In this document: positions 14,636 to 21,495 of the stretch, piece by piece
How positions within the stretch are numbered: the first letter of the stretch is position 1
How the letters are laid out: the number at the start of each line of letters is the position of its first letter
Source of the DNA: an uncultured Bacilli bacterium
Lineage (GTDB): Bacteria; Bacillota_I; Bacilli_A; RF39; UBA660
DNA: 21,569 nt
Reading direction: 5' to 3'
NCBI GenBank assembly: GCA_944331815.1
Contig: CALVIQ010000044.1
Coordinates: forward strand, 1-21,569
Program-made: the position numbers and the translations under genes
Notes under the pieces: model-generated
Databases searched by the model: none
What the model was told of the DNA's origin: nothing
Seen by the model: only the letters and a program-made list of their open reading frames with translations

Positions 14636-14808
14636 TTAAAATATATATTATTTTCTTAATATCCTAACTTATTTTTTTGTCAATTTATTATATAATATGA
14701 AATATATTTTATCATAACCAGTTTCATCAATAATTATAATAATAAAATATTCAAAACTATTTTATTTTACAAATGTTTATATTTTAGTAATATATAAAAT
14801 TTAATTAT

Positions 14809-14841
14809 TAAAAAAGAAGAAATTTCTAAATATTTTCTTCT
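14809..14841 (-). terminator. Terminator of permease A
   Basis: On the minus strand AGAAGAAA (14834-14841), 11-nt loop, TTTCTTCT and a T run; the stem overlaps the last codons. The stretch 14640-14808 shows no gene. Confidence 0.65.
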
Positions 14842-17378
14842 CTTATAGCTTCTAAAATATTAGCTTTTTTTATTCTTATAGTAGCATACCACATACTTAT
14901 TAAAACTATGATAAATACACCAAATATAGCTATTAATATACTTCCATAAGGTATTAAAATACTATTAAAAGATACAATACCATTAAATGATAAATGGAAT
15001 AAATAAATAATTATAAAAGCTACTGGTAAGCCATATAATAATGATTTTAACCCAAAGAATAAACATTCAAATAACATCATTTTATTAAATCCTTTAGGTG
15101 TTAGTCCAATACTTCTTAATACCGCAAATTCTTTTTTTCTTAAAGCAATACTTGTATTAATAGTATTTATTACACTAGTAACACCTATTAATGTAACTAA
15201 ACTAATAAAACCATATAATAATAATTTAATAACAAATACTATATTAGATAATAATTGTAATTCTTTTTTAATATTTGTAGTATAAACAGAAACATCATCA
15301 GTTAATATATTTTCTTTACTTTCCCTATCTAAGAGTTTATCAAATTCATCATAATTGTCAGCTAATAAGTACATAGATGAATAATAGTTATTATCAACTT
15401 TTAATTTATTATATGTTTCTTCATTTACTATTATTGTCATAATCCCCAAATATGTTTCTTCTATACCAAATGGTAATATATTTGTAGAATATATATTATC
15501 TAATTTAAAACTATTTTTTTCATCATATGTTCTTATTTCTAATGATGATATTTTATTATAAGGAGTAACTGTTATTTGTTTTCTTGAATTATCACTATAT
15601 TTAATATAACTATATGTATTAAGTAATACAGGCTGATCAAATGATAGACCAATTTGTTTTTTATATTCTTCATATGATTTATTATCTAAACTTAATACAT
15701 TAACACTTATTCTATCATTAGCTGTATTTTCCATATCTAACACTTCTTTAGTAAAATAATTATTATTATCTGTTAAAAAACTACTTTGATTAAAAATACT
15801 ATATTTTTTAATACCATTTATTTTCACAACTTGATTAACAATATTATCTATTCTTTCTTGTTTATTACTAGAAAAACTAGCAGCATATTCATATTTAGGT
15901 AATTCAGTAAAGTCATAAGCACTTGTTATTCCATATTTTAATAAACTACTAAACGATACAAATAATACAATACTTATAAATAATGAAATAATAGTTATTC
16001 TATATTTTTTCTTATTTCTCTTCATATTTTTATAAGCTATTTCACCTTCAACACCAAATAATTTAACAATTTTAGGTGTTTTTAATTTTTTAGATTTAAT
16101 TTTAATATCATCATTTAATCTAATAGCTTCAATAGGACTTATTTTACTAGCACTTCTAGCAGGTAAGAAAGCTGATACCAATATTGTTATTATCATAAAA
16201 ATAATTGGGATAATAACAAACAAAGGATAAGTTGCAAGAGCAAGTGGAAAATCAAACATATTAGGCAATAATTTATTTACTATCATCAAAACTATTCCAA
16301 TACCTAAATAGGCTGATAAAACTCCTAGTGGTATACCAATAATACCAACTATAAAAGCTTCAAAAAATATAGTATGTCTCAATTGTTTTTGAGTAGCTCC
16401 GATACTTGAAAATAAACCAAATTGTTTTTTTCTTTCCATTACCGAAATAGCAAATGAATTATAAATAACTATAATACAAGCTATTGAAACTAAAGACAAT
16501 ATTATAATTATAACACCTGCCATTGAATCTAACATATTAGTATAATTTGAAACACCTGAAAGCGCTAATAAATTATCATTGTAACTTACTTGTTCATAAT
16601 AAACATAATCTTCAGAAACCGATTCATAACCTAAATTTTTAGCAATAATTTCACTATTTTTATATGTATCTTTAACATTTTTATAATTAACATAAACTGT
16701 TAATATTTCATTTGGTTCAGTAATAGTAAATGCACTATAACCAGGATTTTCATATTTTTCTAATACATCTCTTTTTATAATACCAACAACGGTATATTCT
16801 TTTTCTATAGTATCAATTAAATGTTCTTCTTTAAAATACTCACCTTTTTCTTCTTCGTAGTATAATGCTATTGGTGAATCTTCTAATAAATTATTATTAT
16901 CGTCTACCCTTTTACCGATATTTAATTTTATCTTATCACCAACATTTAATTTTACTTCTCCATTAGTTTCTAAATGTTCAGATATAATAATTTCATTTTC
17001 ATTATTAGGTAATCTTCCTTCAATTAATTTTAAATCTTCTAAATATTCTTTTGATGCAGTTAAAACATTAATATAAGGTTTATATTCATTTGTAATACCA
17101 TCATATAATGAATACCCTAAACTAGATTTATATTTATATTTTGATACATTATCATTTTTAGATATGAAATCTAATTTAGATTTTTCAACTTCAATTGCCA
17201 CATGATGACTACCATTATTTTCAATAATCATTTTAACAGAATTATCTCTTAATGTTGAAAATAACAAGCCAATTCCAACCATTAAAGCAGTTGATAAAAT
17301 AATTCCTATTATTGTTACAATAGTTCTTTTTTTATTTGCTTTTAAATGTTTTATTGTTAAATTATTTAATATTTTCAT
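14826..17378 (-). CDS. ABC transporter permease with two FtsX domains (permease A)
   Basis: 850 aa. TM1 (about 19-41) is followed by a large extracytoplasmic domain (about 45-285), then TM2-4 (about 287-410) with the FtsX signature RKKQFGLFSSIGATQKQLR. A second half repeats this plan: TM5 (about 460-480), a second outside domain (about 485-715), and TM6-8 with RKKEFAVLRSIGLTPKGFNK. This is the MacB/LolCE-like type (mechanotransmission), often used for peptide or lipoprotein export and antimicrobial-peptide resistance. It needs a separate ATPase, which is absent here. Strong paralogue of 18211-20694; the FtsX parts are more alike than the second outside domain. GGAGGGAG precedes the ATG at 17378. 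Expression probably depends on the operator at 17428-17453. Confidence 0.9.
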   Translation of the reverse strand: MKILNNLTIKHLKANKKRTIVTIIGIILSTALMVGIGLLFSTLRDNSVKMIIENNGSHHVAIEVEKSKLDFISKNDNVSKYKYKSSLGYSLYDGITNEYKPYINVLTASKEYLEDLKLIEGRLPNNENEIIISEHLETNGEVKLNVGDKIKLNIGKRVDDNNNLLEDSPIALYYEEEKGEYFKEEHLIDTIEKEYTVVGIIKRDVLEKYENPGYSAFTITEPNEILTVYVNYKNVKDTYKNSEIIAKNLGYESVSEDYVYYEQVSYNDNLLALSGVSNYTNMLDSMAGVIIIILSLVSIACIIVIYNSFAISVMERKKQFGLFSSIGATQKQLRHTIFFEAFIVGIIGIPLGVLSAYLGIGIVLMIVNKLLPNMFDFPLALATYPLFVIIPIIFMIITILVSAFLPARSASKISPIEAIRLNDDIKIKSKKLKTPKIVKLFGVEGEIAYKNMKRNKKKYRITIISLFISIVLFVSFSSLLKYGITSAYDFTELPKYEYAASFSSNKQERIDNIVNQVVKINGIKKYSIFNQSSFLTDNNNYFTKEVLDMENTANDRISVNVLSLDNKSYEEYKKQIGLSFDQPVLLNTYSYIKYSDNSRKQITVTPYNKISSLEIRTYDEKNSFKLDNIYSTNILPFGIEETYLGIMTIIVNEETYNKLKVDNNYYSSMYLLADNYDEFDKLLDRESKENILTDDVSVYTTNIKKELQLLSNIVFVIKLLLYGFISLVTLIGVTSVINTINTSIALRKKEFAVLRSIGLTPKGFNKMMLFECLFFGLKSLLYGLPVAFIIIYLFHLSFNGIVSFNSILIPYGSILIAIFGVFIIVLISMWYATIRIKKANILEAIREENI

Positions 17379-17427
17379 ATTATTTCTCCCTCCATAATAA
17401 TTGTATTAAATTATTATTACAATTAAA

Positions 17428-17453
17428 TGACTAATATCGTGACAATTTAGTCA
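17428..17453. promoter_or_regulatory. Operator upstream of permease A: TGAC-N8-TGAC-N6-GTCA
   Basis: Half sites TGAC at 17428 and 17440 and GTCA at 17450-17453. The last two make the palindrome TGACAATTTAGTCA. The same three half sites with the same spacing, followed by ATATTAA, precede permease B. It sits upstream of a weak-35 promoter (minus strand TACAAT), as expected for an activator such as a BceR-like response regulator; the regulator is not in the window. Confidence 0.65.
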
Positions 17454-17577
17454 TATTAAGTTAATTTATAATTGACTTTTATATCGAATTAATTTATAAT
17501 TAATATTGAGATATATTTAATTAAGTTAGGTGTTTTACTCTGTTTTTAAATTATTTTAAAGATGGAGGTGATGTTCT

Positions 17578-17664
17578 ATGGAATTTAATACTATAGAAAG
17601 GATTAATAATGCAATTAATTGTAGCATTTGCTATGATTATTCTTTATACAATTCTAGTCCTTAA
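17578..17664 (+). CDS. 28-aa Cys-containing peptide, copy 1
   Basis: The start has a near-perfect GGAGGTGAT site 6-9 nt upstream and a TTGACT-17-TATAAT promoter. The product begins MEFNTIERINNAIN and ends CSICYDYSLYNSSP. It has two Cys in a CxxC pair, no hydrophobic membrane segment and no recognisable leader/core cleavage site. Residues constant in all three intact copies are TIER, NAINC, ICYD, L, N and the final SP. I do not recognise it; candidates are a signalling peptide, a small toxin, or a leader ORF. Confidence 0.6.
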   Translation: MEFNTIERINNAINCSICYDYSLYNSSP

Positions 17665-17718
17665 AAATAAGGACTAATCTTAAACGAAAACACCGATTCT
17701 TCTTTGAACGGTGTTTTC
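17655..17718. terminator. Stop-codon hairpin and shared bidirectional terminator, module 1
   Basis: A 9-bp hairpin TAGTCCTTA-aaaa-TAAGGACTA (17655-17676) spans the stop codon. Then GAAAACACCG (17686-17695), a 13-nt loop attcttctttgaa, and CGGTGTTTTC (17709-17718). The second hairpin can end transcripts from both sides. Confidence 0.7.
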
Positions 17719-17801
17719 TCACAAAAGCATAAATAGAGAAAGCACTTAATCTTCCAAATTAAATGTATCTCTTTTTTTAATATATGAAACAATTCATATC
17801 T
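17680..17801 (-). ncRNA. Predicted ~120-nt convergent RNA, module 1
   Basis: Starts about 7 nt after the minus -10 (17808-17813). It would fold into a nested hairpin (AAATGTAT/ATACATTT around ATATGAA/TTCATAT) and end at the shared terminator. No ribosome binding site; the only ORF is 10 codons. It overlaps the peptide mRNA only in the terminator, giving fully complementary loops. Confidence 0.5.
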
Positions 17802-17812
17802 ATATACATTTT

Positions 17813-17851
17813 ACTATAAATTAATTACTTTGTCAACAATTAATTTATAGT
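17813..17851. promoter_or_regulatory. 14-bp inverted repeat between divergent module promoters
   Basis: ACTATAAATTAATT (17813-17826) and AATTAATTTATAGT (17838-17851) are perfect inverted copies around TTGTCAAC. They overlap the module 1 minus promoter and the -35 of the module 2 plus promoter. Either an operator or the terminal repeat of a mobile unit. Confidence 0.5.
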
Positions 17852-17956
17852 TGACTTCTGCATTAAATTAATTTATAATTAATATTGAGATATATTTAAT
17901 TAAGTTAGGTGTTTTACTCTATTTTTAATTTATTTTAAGAATGGAGGTGATGTTCT

Positions 17957-18043
17957 ATGGGATTTAATACTATAGAAAGGATTACTAATGCAATTAATTG
18001 TGGCATTTGCTATGATTGTTTTTTACACAATTCTAGTCCTTAA
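17957..18043 (+). CDS. 28-aa Cys-containing peptide, copy 2
   Basis: Begins MGFNTIERITNAIN and ends CGICYDCFLHNSSP; three Cys as CxxCxxC. Same ribosome binding site and spacing as copy 1. It differs from copy 1 at six codons and every difference changes the amino acid. Unknown function. Confidence 0.6.
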   Translation: MGFNTIERITNAINCGICYDCFLHNSSP

Positions 18044-18097
18044 AAATAAGGACTAATCTTAAACGAAAACACCGATTCATCTTTGAACGGTGTTTTC
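18034..18097. terminator. Stop-codon hairpin and shared bidirectional terminator, module 2
   Basis: The TAGTCCTTA/TAAGGACTA hairpin is repeated around the stop. GAAAACACCG (18065-18074), loop attcatctttgaa, CGGTGTTTTC (18088-18097). Confidence 0.7.
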
Positions 18098-18179
18098 TTT
18101 ACCCAAACAAATAGAGAAAACACTTAACATCGGAAATTAAATGTATCTCTTTTTTTAATATATGAAACAATTCATATCT
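18060..18179 (-). ncRNA. Predicted ~120-nt convergent RNA, module 2
   Basis: From the minus promoter at 18186-18214 to the shared terminator. It carries GTGTTTTCT (reading on the minus strand), complementary to the AGAAAACAC at the 5' side of its own terminator, so two folds compete. Confidence 0.5.
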
Positions 18180-18210
18180 ATATACATTTTACTATAGATT
18201 AATTATTTTG

Positions 18211-20694
18211 TCAAATACTTTCTTTTCTAATTATATCTAAAATGTTTTCTTTTTTTATTTTTTTAGTAGCATACCACATCGTCATTAATACTATTATAAA
18301 TATACCTAATATTGCAATTATTATACTTGTATATGGTATTATTAAACTAGTTTTTGCCATTTTATTAAAAGATAAATGAAATAAATAAGTTATGATTAAC
18401 GATACCGATATACCATATATTAATGATTTTAATCCAAATAATAAACATTCAAATATAATCATTTTATTAAATCCTTTGGGCGTTAAACCGATACTCCTTA
18501 ACATAGCAAATTCTTGTCTTCTTAAAGTAACACTCATATTAATTGTATTAATAACACTAGTAACACCGATTAAAGTTATCAAAACAACAAAACCATATAA
18601 TATTATTTTATATGCTAATAAAGTATTGTATTGTTCCTGCATCGTTTGTTTAATATTTTCAGTACTAATACTAACATCTAAAATATCTTCATGTAATAAT
18701 TCATCAACTTTAGTAAAATTATCGCCATTTAAAGTTAATGTTATATTATATTCATCGGTTTTAATTTTATTAAATGTATCTTCATCAACAATTAAAGTAT
18801 ATGTATAAATCCAAGGTTCAACATTTTCTATTTTAATATCAGACATATAAATATTATCTAAAACAAAATTATTATTATTATCATATATATTTAAACTACT
18901 AATATCTTTATATAAATTAAAGCCTTTGATATCTTTATTTATCCATCCCTCTTCATCTAAATAATTTAACAAAATTGGTCTATCTTTAATATTAAGTTGT
19001 TTTTTAACTTGTTCATATGTTTTATCATCTAACATATATAAATGAACATATTGTTTAGGACTACTACTTATTCCAAATTCGTTTATTACTTCATCAGTAT
19101 AATAATCTAAATTAAAATCAGATTCTAATGTTTTTAATTCAATTAAACTATTCTGCTTTACTCCCTCAACATTTAAAACTTGATTAATAATTTCATCTAT
19201 TTTATTTTTATCTTTACCAGATAATCTAACAAAATAATCATAACTTGGAATATCCATAGCATCTTTACTAGATTCAATTGTATAGTTTAAAAACGAACTA
19301 AATGAAACATATAAAACAATACTTAAAAATAAAGATAAAATAGTTATATTATATTTTTTCTTATTTCTTTTCATATTTTTGTAAGCAATCTCTGCTTCAA
19401 CACCCAATTTTTGAATTAATTTAGGTGTTCTAACCTTTTTAATTTTAATTTCATTATTTAATCTAATTGCTTCAATAGGACTTACTCTACTTGCTTTTTT
19501 AGAAGGATAATATGCCGATAATGCAATAGTTAAAATAATAAAAACAAGAGAAATTAACATATATAAAGGATAGATTGATAATTCTAATGGTATAGATAAA
19601 CTATTAACTAATAATTTGTTAATAACCGATAAAATAATATTAATACCAATAAAAGATAAAATTAGTCCTAATACAATACCAATAATGCCTTCTACAAAAA
19701 CTTCAAAAAATATTGTATATCTTAATTGCTTTTTAGTAGCCCCGATACTTGAAAATAGTCCAAATTGTTTTATTCTTTCGGTAACTGATATAGCAAAAGC
19801 ATTATAAATTACAATAACACTTGCAACTGTAATTAATATTAAAATAATTAATAATATTGCAATTGATCCTTTAATAAAATTATTATCTTCACCAATTCCA
19901 TAATAATAAAGTAAACTATCATTATATTCTAAATTACTTTCATAATTTAAATTTTTTATAATTAATTCACTATTTTCATATGTTTTAAAAACATTTTTAT
20001 ATCTTACATAGACACTTAATAAATCAACAGTTTTAGAAATAGTAAAAATACTATAACCAGGATTAAAATATTCTTCATATATATCTTTTTCAACAATTCC
20101 AACTATTTTATATTCTTTTGGGAATGTATTTATTAAGTGTTCTTCTTTTACAGTTTCTACTGTCCAATCACTTAAATATTTATATTCAACTACATAAGCA
20201 CTTTCCCCTAATAATTTTCCATCACATTCTCTTTGTCCAACATTTAATTTAATAGTATCTCCAATATTTAAATCAACATTTCCTTCAGTTTTAATATCAT
20301 TAGAAATAATAACTTCATTTTCATTATTTGGTAATCTTCCTTCAATTAGTTTTAGATTATCTAAATAACTTTTTGATGCTGTTAAAACTTGTAGATATTT
20401 TTTATTTTGCAATCCATCATATAATGAATAACCTAAACTAGATTTATATTTATATTCTAAAACGCTGTCATTCTTAGATATAAAATCTAAATCTTCTTTT
20501 TTTATATTTATTTTTGCATTGTAATCTCCATTGTACTTTATTGCTGATTGAATACCATTATCTCTAAGACTAGAAAATAATAAACCCAATTCAGTCATCA
20601 AAAAAGTAGCTAACATAATTCCGATGATTGTTAAAATAGTTCTTTTTTTATTTTCTTTCAAATGTTTAATAGTCAAAATATTTAATATTTCCAT
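18211..20694 (-). CDS. ABC transporter permease with two FtsX domains (permease B)
   Basis: 827 aa, the paralogue of permease A with the same order: TM1, outside domain 1, TM2-4, TM5, outside domain 2, TM6-8. Both FtsX signatures are present (RIKQFGLFSSIGATKKQLR and RRQEFAMLRSIGLTPKGFNK). N-terminal outside domain keeps LDFISKND..., YKYKSSLGYSLYDG; outside domain 2 is strongly diverged, which fits different ligands. No ATPase gene is adjacent. AAAGGAG precedes the ATG at 20694; the minus-strand TATAAT lies about 20 bp upstream, with the operator beyond it. The stop TGA doubles as part of the module 2 minus -35 box. Likely a peptide exporter or antimicrobial-peptide resistance/sensing unit by family. 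Confidence 0.9.
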   Translation of the reverse strand: MEILNILTIKHLKENKKRTILTIIGIMLATFLMTELGLLFSSLRDNGIQSAIKYNGDYNAKINIKKEDLDFISKNDSVLEYKYKSSLGYSLYDGLQNKKYLQVLTASKSYLDNLKLIEGRLPNNENEVIISNDIKTEGNVDLNIGDTIKLNVGQRECDGKLLGESAYVVEYKYLSDWTVETVKEEHLINTFPKEYKIVGIVEKDIYEEYFNPGYSIFTISKTVDLLSVYVRYKNVFKTYENSELIIKNLNYESNLEYNDSLLYYYGIGEDNNFIKGSIAILLIILILITVASVIVIYNAFAISVTERIKQFGLFSSIGATKKQLRYTIFFEVFVEGIIGIVLGLILSFIGINIILSVINKLLVNSLSIPLELSIYPLYMLISLVFIILTIALSAYYPSKKASRVSPIEAIRLNNEIKIKKVRTPKLIQKLGVEAEIAYKNMKRNKKKYNITILSLFLSIVLYVSFSSFLNYTIESSKDAMDIPSYDYFVRLSGKDKNKIDEIINQVLNVEGVKQNSLIELKTLESDFNLDYYTDEVINEFGISSSPKQYVHLYMLDDKTYEQVKKQLNIKDRPILLNYLDEEGWINKDIKGFNLYKDISSLNIYDNNNNFVLDNIYMSDIKIENVEPWIYTYTLIVDEDTFNKIKTDEYNITLTLNGDNFTKVDELLHEDILDVSISTENIKQTMQEQYNTLLAYKIILYGFVVLITLIGVTSVINTINMSVTLRRQEFAMLRSIGLTPKGFNKMIIFECLLFGLKSLIYGISVSLIITYLFHLSFNKMAKTSLIIPYTSIIIAILGIFIIVLMTMWYATKKIKKENILDIIRKESI

Positions 20695-20741
20695 AATATT
20701 ACTCCTTTAAAATATTATAACAAATTATTATTATTTTAAAG

Positions 20742-20767
20742 TGACTTATTTAATGACAATTTTGTCA
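20742..20767. promoter_or_regulatory. Operator upstream of permease B: TGAC-N8-TGAC-N6-GTCA
   Basis: TGAC at 20742 and 20754 and GTCA at 20764-20767, with palindrome TGACAATTTTGTCA. Same geometry as at permease A, in otherwise diverged DNA, so the spacing appears selected. Confidence 0.65.
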
Positions 20768-20771
20768 TATT

Positions 20772-20807
20772 AAAAACAAAACACCAATCAACTATGAACG
20801 GTGCTTT
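20772..20807 (-). terminator. Module 3 terminator, functional only on the minus strand
   Basis: On the minus strand AAAGCACC pairs with GGTGTTTT through a G-U pair and is followed by GTTTTT. On the plus strand the same position is an A-C mismatch. Confidence 0.6.
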
Positions 20808-20929
20808 CCAAAACTTAAACAGAGGAAACACTTAATAAATCAAATTAAATGTATCTCTTTTTTGATATATGAATTAATTGTATTAATAATTTTTATCATT
20901 AAAAATCTTTAATATGGAGGTGATCTTCT

Positions 20930-21007
20930 ATGATTAAAAATATTATAGAAAGGATTAATTCTAACCGAATTAATTTTATAATACTAATTAATTCATATCC
21001 ATATTAA
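20930..21007 (+). pseudogene. Decayed peptide ORF, copy 3 (25 codons)
   Basis: The GGAGGTGAT site and the start survive and the product opens MIKNIIERIN, but the Cys-containing half is replaced by RINFIILINSYPY. No promoter of its own is visible. It is probably a relic; its DNA now forms part of the minus-strand RNA. Confidence 0.5.
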
Positions 21008-21166
21008 TTTTACTATAAATTAACATCACTGTCAATAGCGATCCATAAAATGATTAATTTATAGTTGACTTTTGTTCTGGATTAATTTATAATTAATTTA
21101 GAGATATATTTAATAGTTAGGTGTTTTACTCTATTTTTAATTTATTTTAAGAATGGAGGTGATTCT

Positions 21167-21253
21167 ATGGAAATTAAGACTATAGAAAGGTTTATAAATG
21201 CAATTAATTGTAGCATTTGCTATGATTGTTCTTTATACAATCCTAGTCCTTAA
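21167..21253 (+). CDS. 28-aa Cys-containing peptide, copy 4
   Basis: Begins MEIKTIERFINAIN and ends CSICYDCSLYNPSP (CxxCxxC). Ribosome binding site GGAGGTGAT with a spacing 2 nt shorter than in copies 1 and 2. Differs from copy 1 at six codons, all amino-acid changing. Unknown function. Confidence 0.6.
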   Translation: MEIKTIERFINAINCSICYDCSLYNPSP

Positions 21254-21307
21254 AAATAAGGACTAATCTTAAATGAAAACACCGATTCAACTTTGAACGG
21301 TGTTTTC
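21244..21307. terminator. Stop-codon hairpin and shared bidirectional terminator, module 4
   Basis: TAGTCCTTA/TAAGGACTA around the stop, then GAAAACACCG (21275-21284), loop attcaactttgaa, CGGTGTTTTC (21298-21307). Confidence 0.7.
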
Positions 21308-21389
21308 TCCAAAAAACCAAATAGAGAAAACACTTAACAACCAAAATTAAATGTATCTCTCTTTTTAATATATGAAATAATTCATATCT
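21270..21389 (-). ncRNA. Predicted ~120-nt convergent RNA, module 4
   Basis: From the minus promoter (21396-21424) to the shared terminator. Its GTGTTTTCTC is perfectly complementary (10 nt) to the GAGAAAACAC at its own terminator. Confidence 0.5.
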
Positions 21390-21464
21390 ATATACATTTT
21401 ACTATAAATTAATTATTTTGTCAATTATTATTTTTTTCATCGCAGGATAAAAACACGAAAAAAA

Positions 21465-21495
21465 TATAAATAAATATTGACAATATTTATTTATA
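21465..21495. promoter_or_regulatory. 31-bp perfect palindrome
   Basis: Two 15-bp arms around a single central base (21480); the centre reads TATTG-A-CAATA. It contains a TTGACA but no well-placed -10. The rest of 21425-21569 shows no gene. Confidence 0.45.

Larger units (their letters stand above)
17472..17836. repeat. Module copy 1: peptide ORF with convergent RNA
   Basis: 365 bp from the -35 of the plus promoter (TTGACT 17472-17477; TATAAT 17495-17500; spacing 17) to the -35 of the minus promoter (TTGACA 17831-17836; TAAAAT 17808-17813; spacing 17). It holds a 28-aa ORF and a shared terminator. The plus leader and the minus RNA start with related sequence (GAGATATATTTAATT versus GAGATACATTTAATT), making the module a large imperfect inverted repeat. 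It lies directly upstream of permease A. Confidence 0.8.
17851..18214. repeat. Module copy 2: peptide ORF with convergent RNA
   Basis: Same plan as copy 1, 364 bp: plus promoter TTGACT (17851-17856), 17 bp, TATAAT (17874-17879); minus promoter TTGACA (18209-18214), 17 bp, TAAAAT (18186-18191). The minus -35 overlaps the stop codon of permease B (18211-18213), so the module begins exactly where that gene ends. Confidence 0.8.
20772..21035. repeat. Module copy 3, rearranged
   Basis: The minus promoter is intact (TTGACA 21030-21035, 17 bp, TAAAAT 21007-21012) and the terminator is present at 20778-20807. The plus promoter and leader are missing, and a peptide-ORF fragment now sits inside the loop of the convergent-RNA hairpin. 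The module lies just upstream of permease B. Confidence 0.65.
21065..21424. repeat. Module copy 4: peptide ORF with convergent RNA
   Basis: 360 bp, same plan: plus TTGACT (21065-21070), 17 bp, TATAAT (21088-21093); minus TTGACA (21419-21424), 17 bp, TAAAAT (21396-21401). Confidence 0.8.

Noticed and set aside
17562..17588. Alternative 8-codon ORF (MEVMFYGI) starting inside the peptide ribosome site
   Set aside because: No ribosome site of its own and not kept in copy 4; the 28-codon frame is the conserved one.
17776..17806. 10-codon ORF (MYIDMNCFIY) in the convergent RNA
   Set aside because: No ribosome binding site; it lies within the nested hairpin, so the RNA looks non-coding.
18392..18808. 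Plus-strand open frame antisense to permease B
   Set aside because: Shadow of the permease gene; no ribosome site or promoter and biased composition. The same holds for open frames at 7795-8157, 9514-9720, 9779-10081 and 19616-19807.
17472..21424. CRISPR array as explanation of the repeats
   Set aside because: The repeats are ~365 bp, contain promoters and ORFs, and lack short regular spacers or cas genes.
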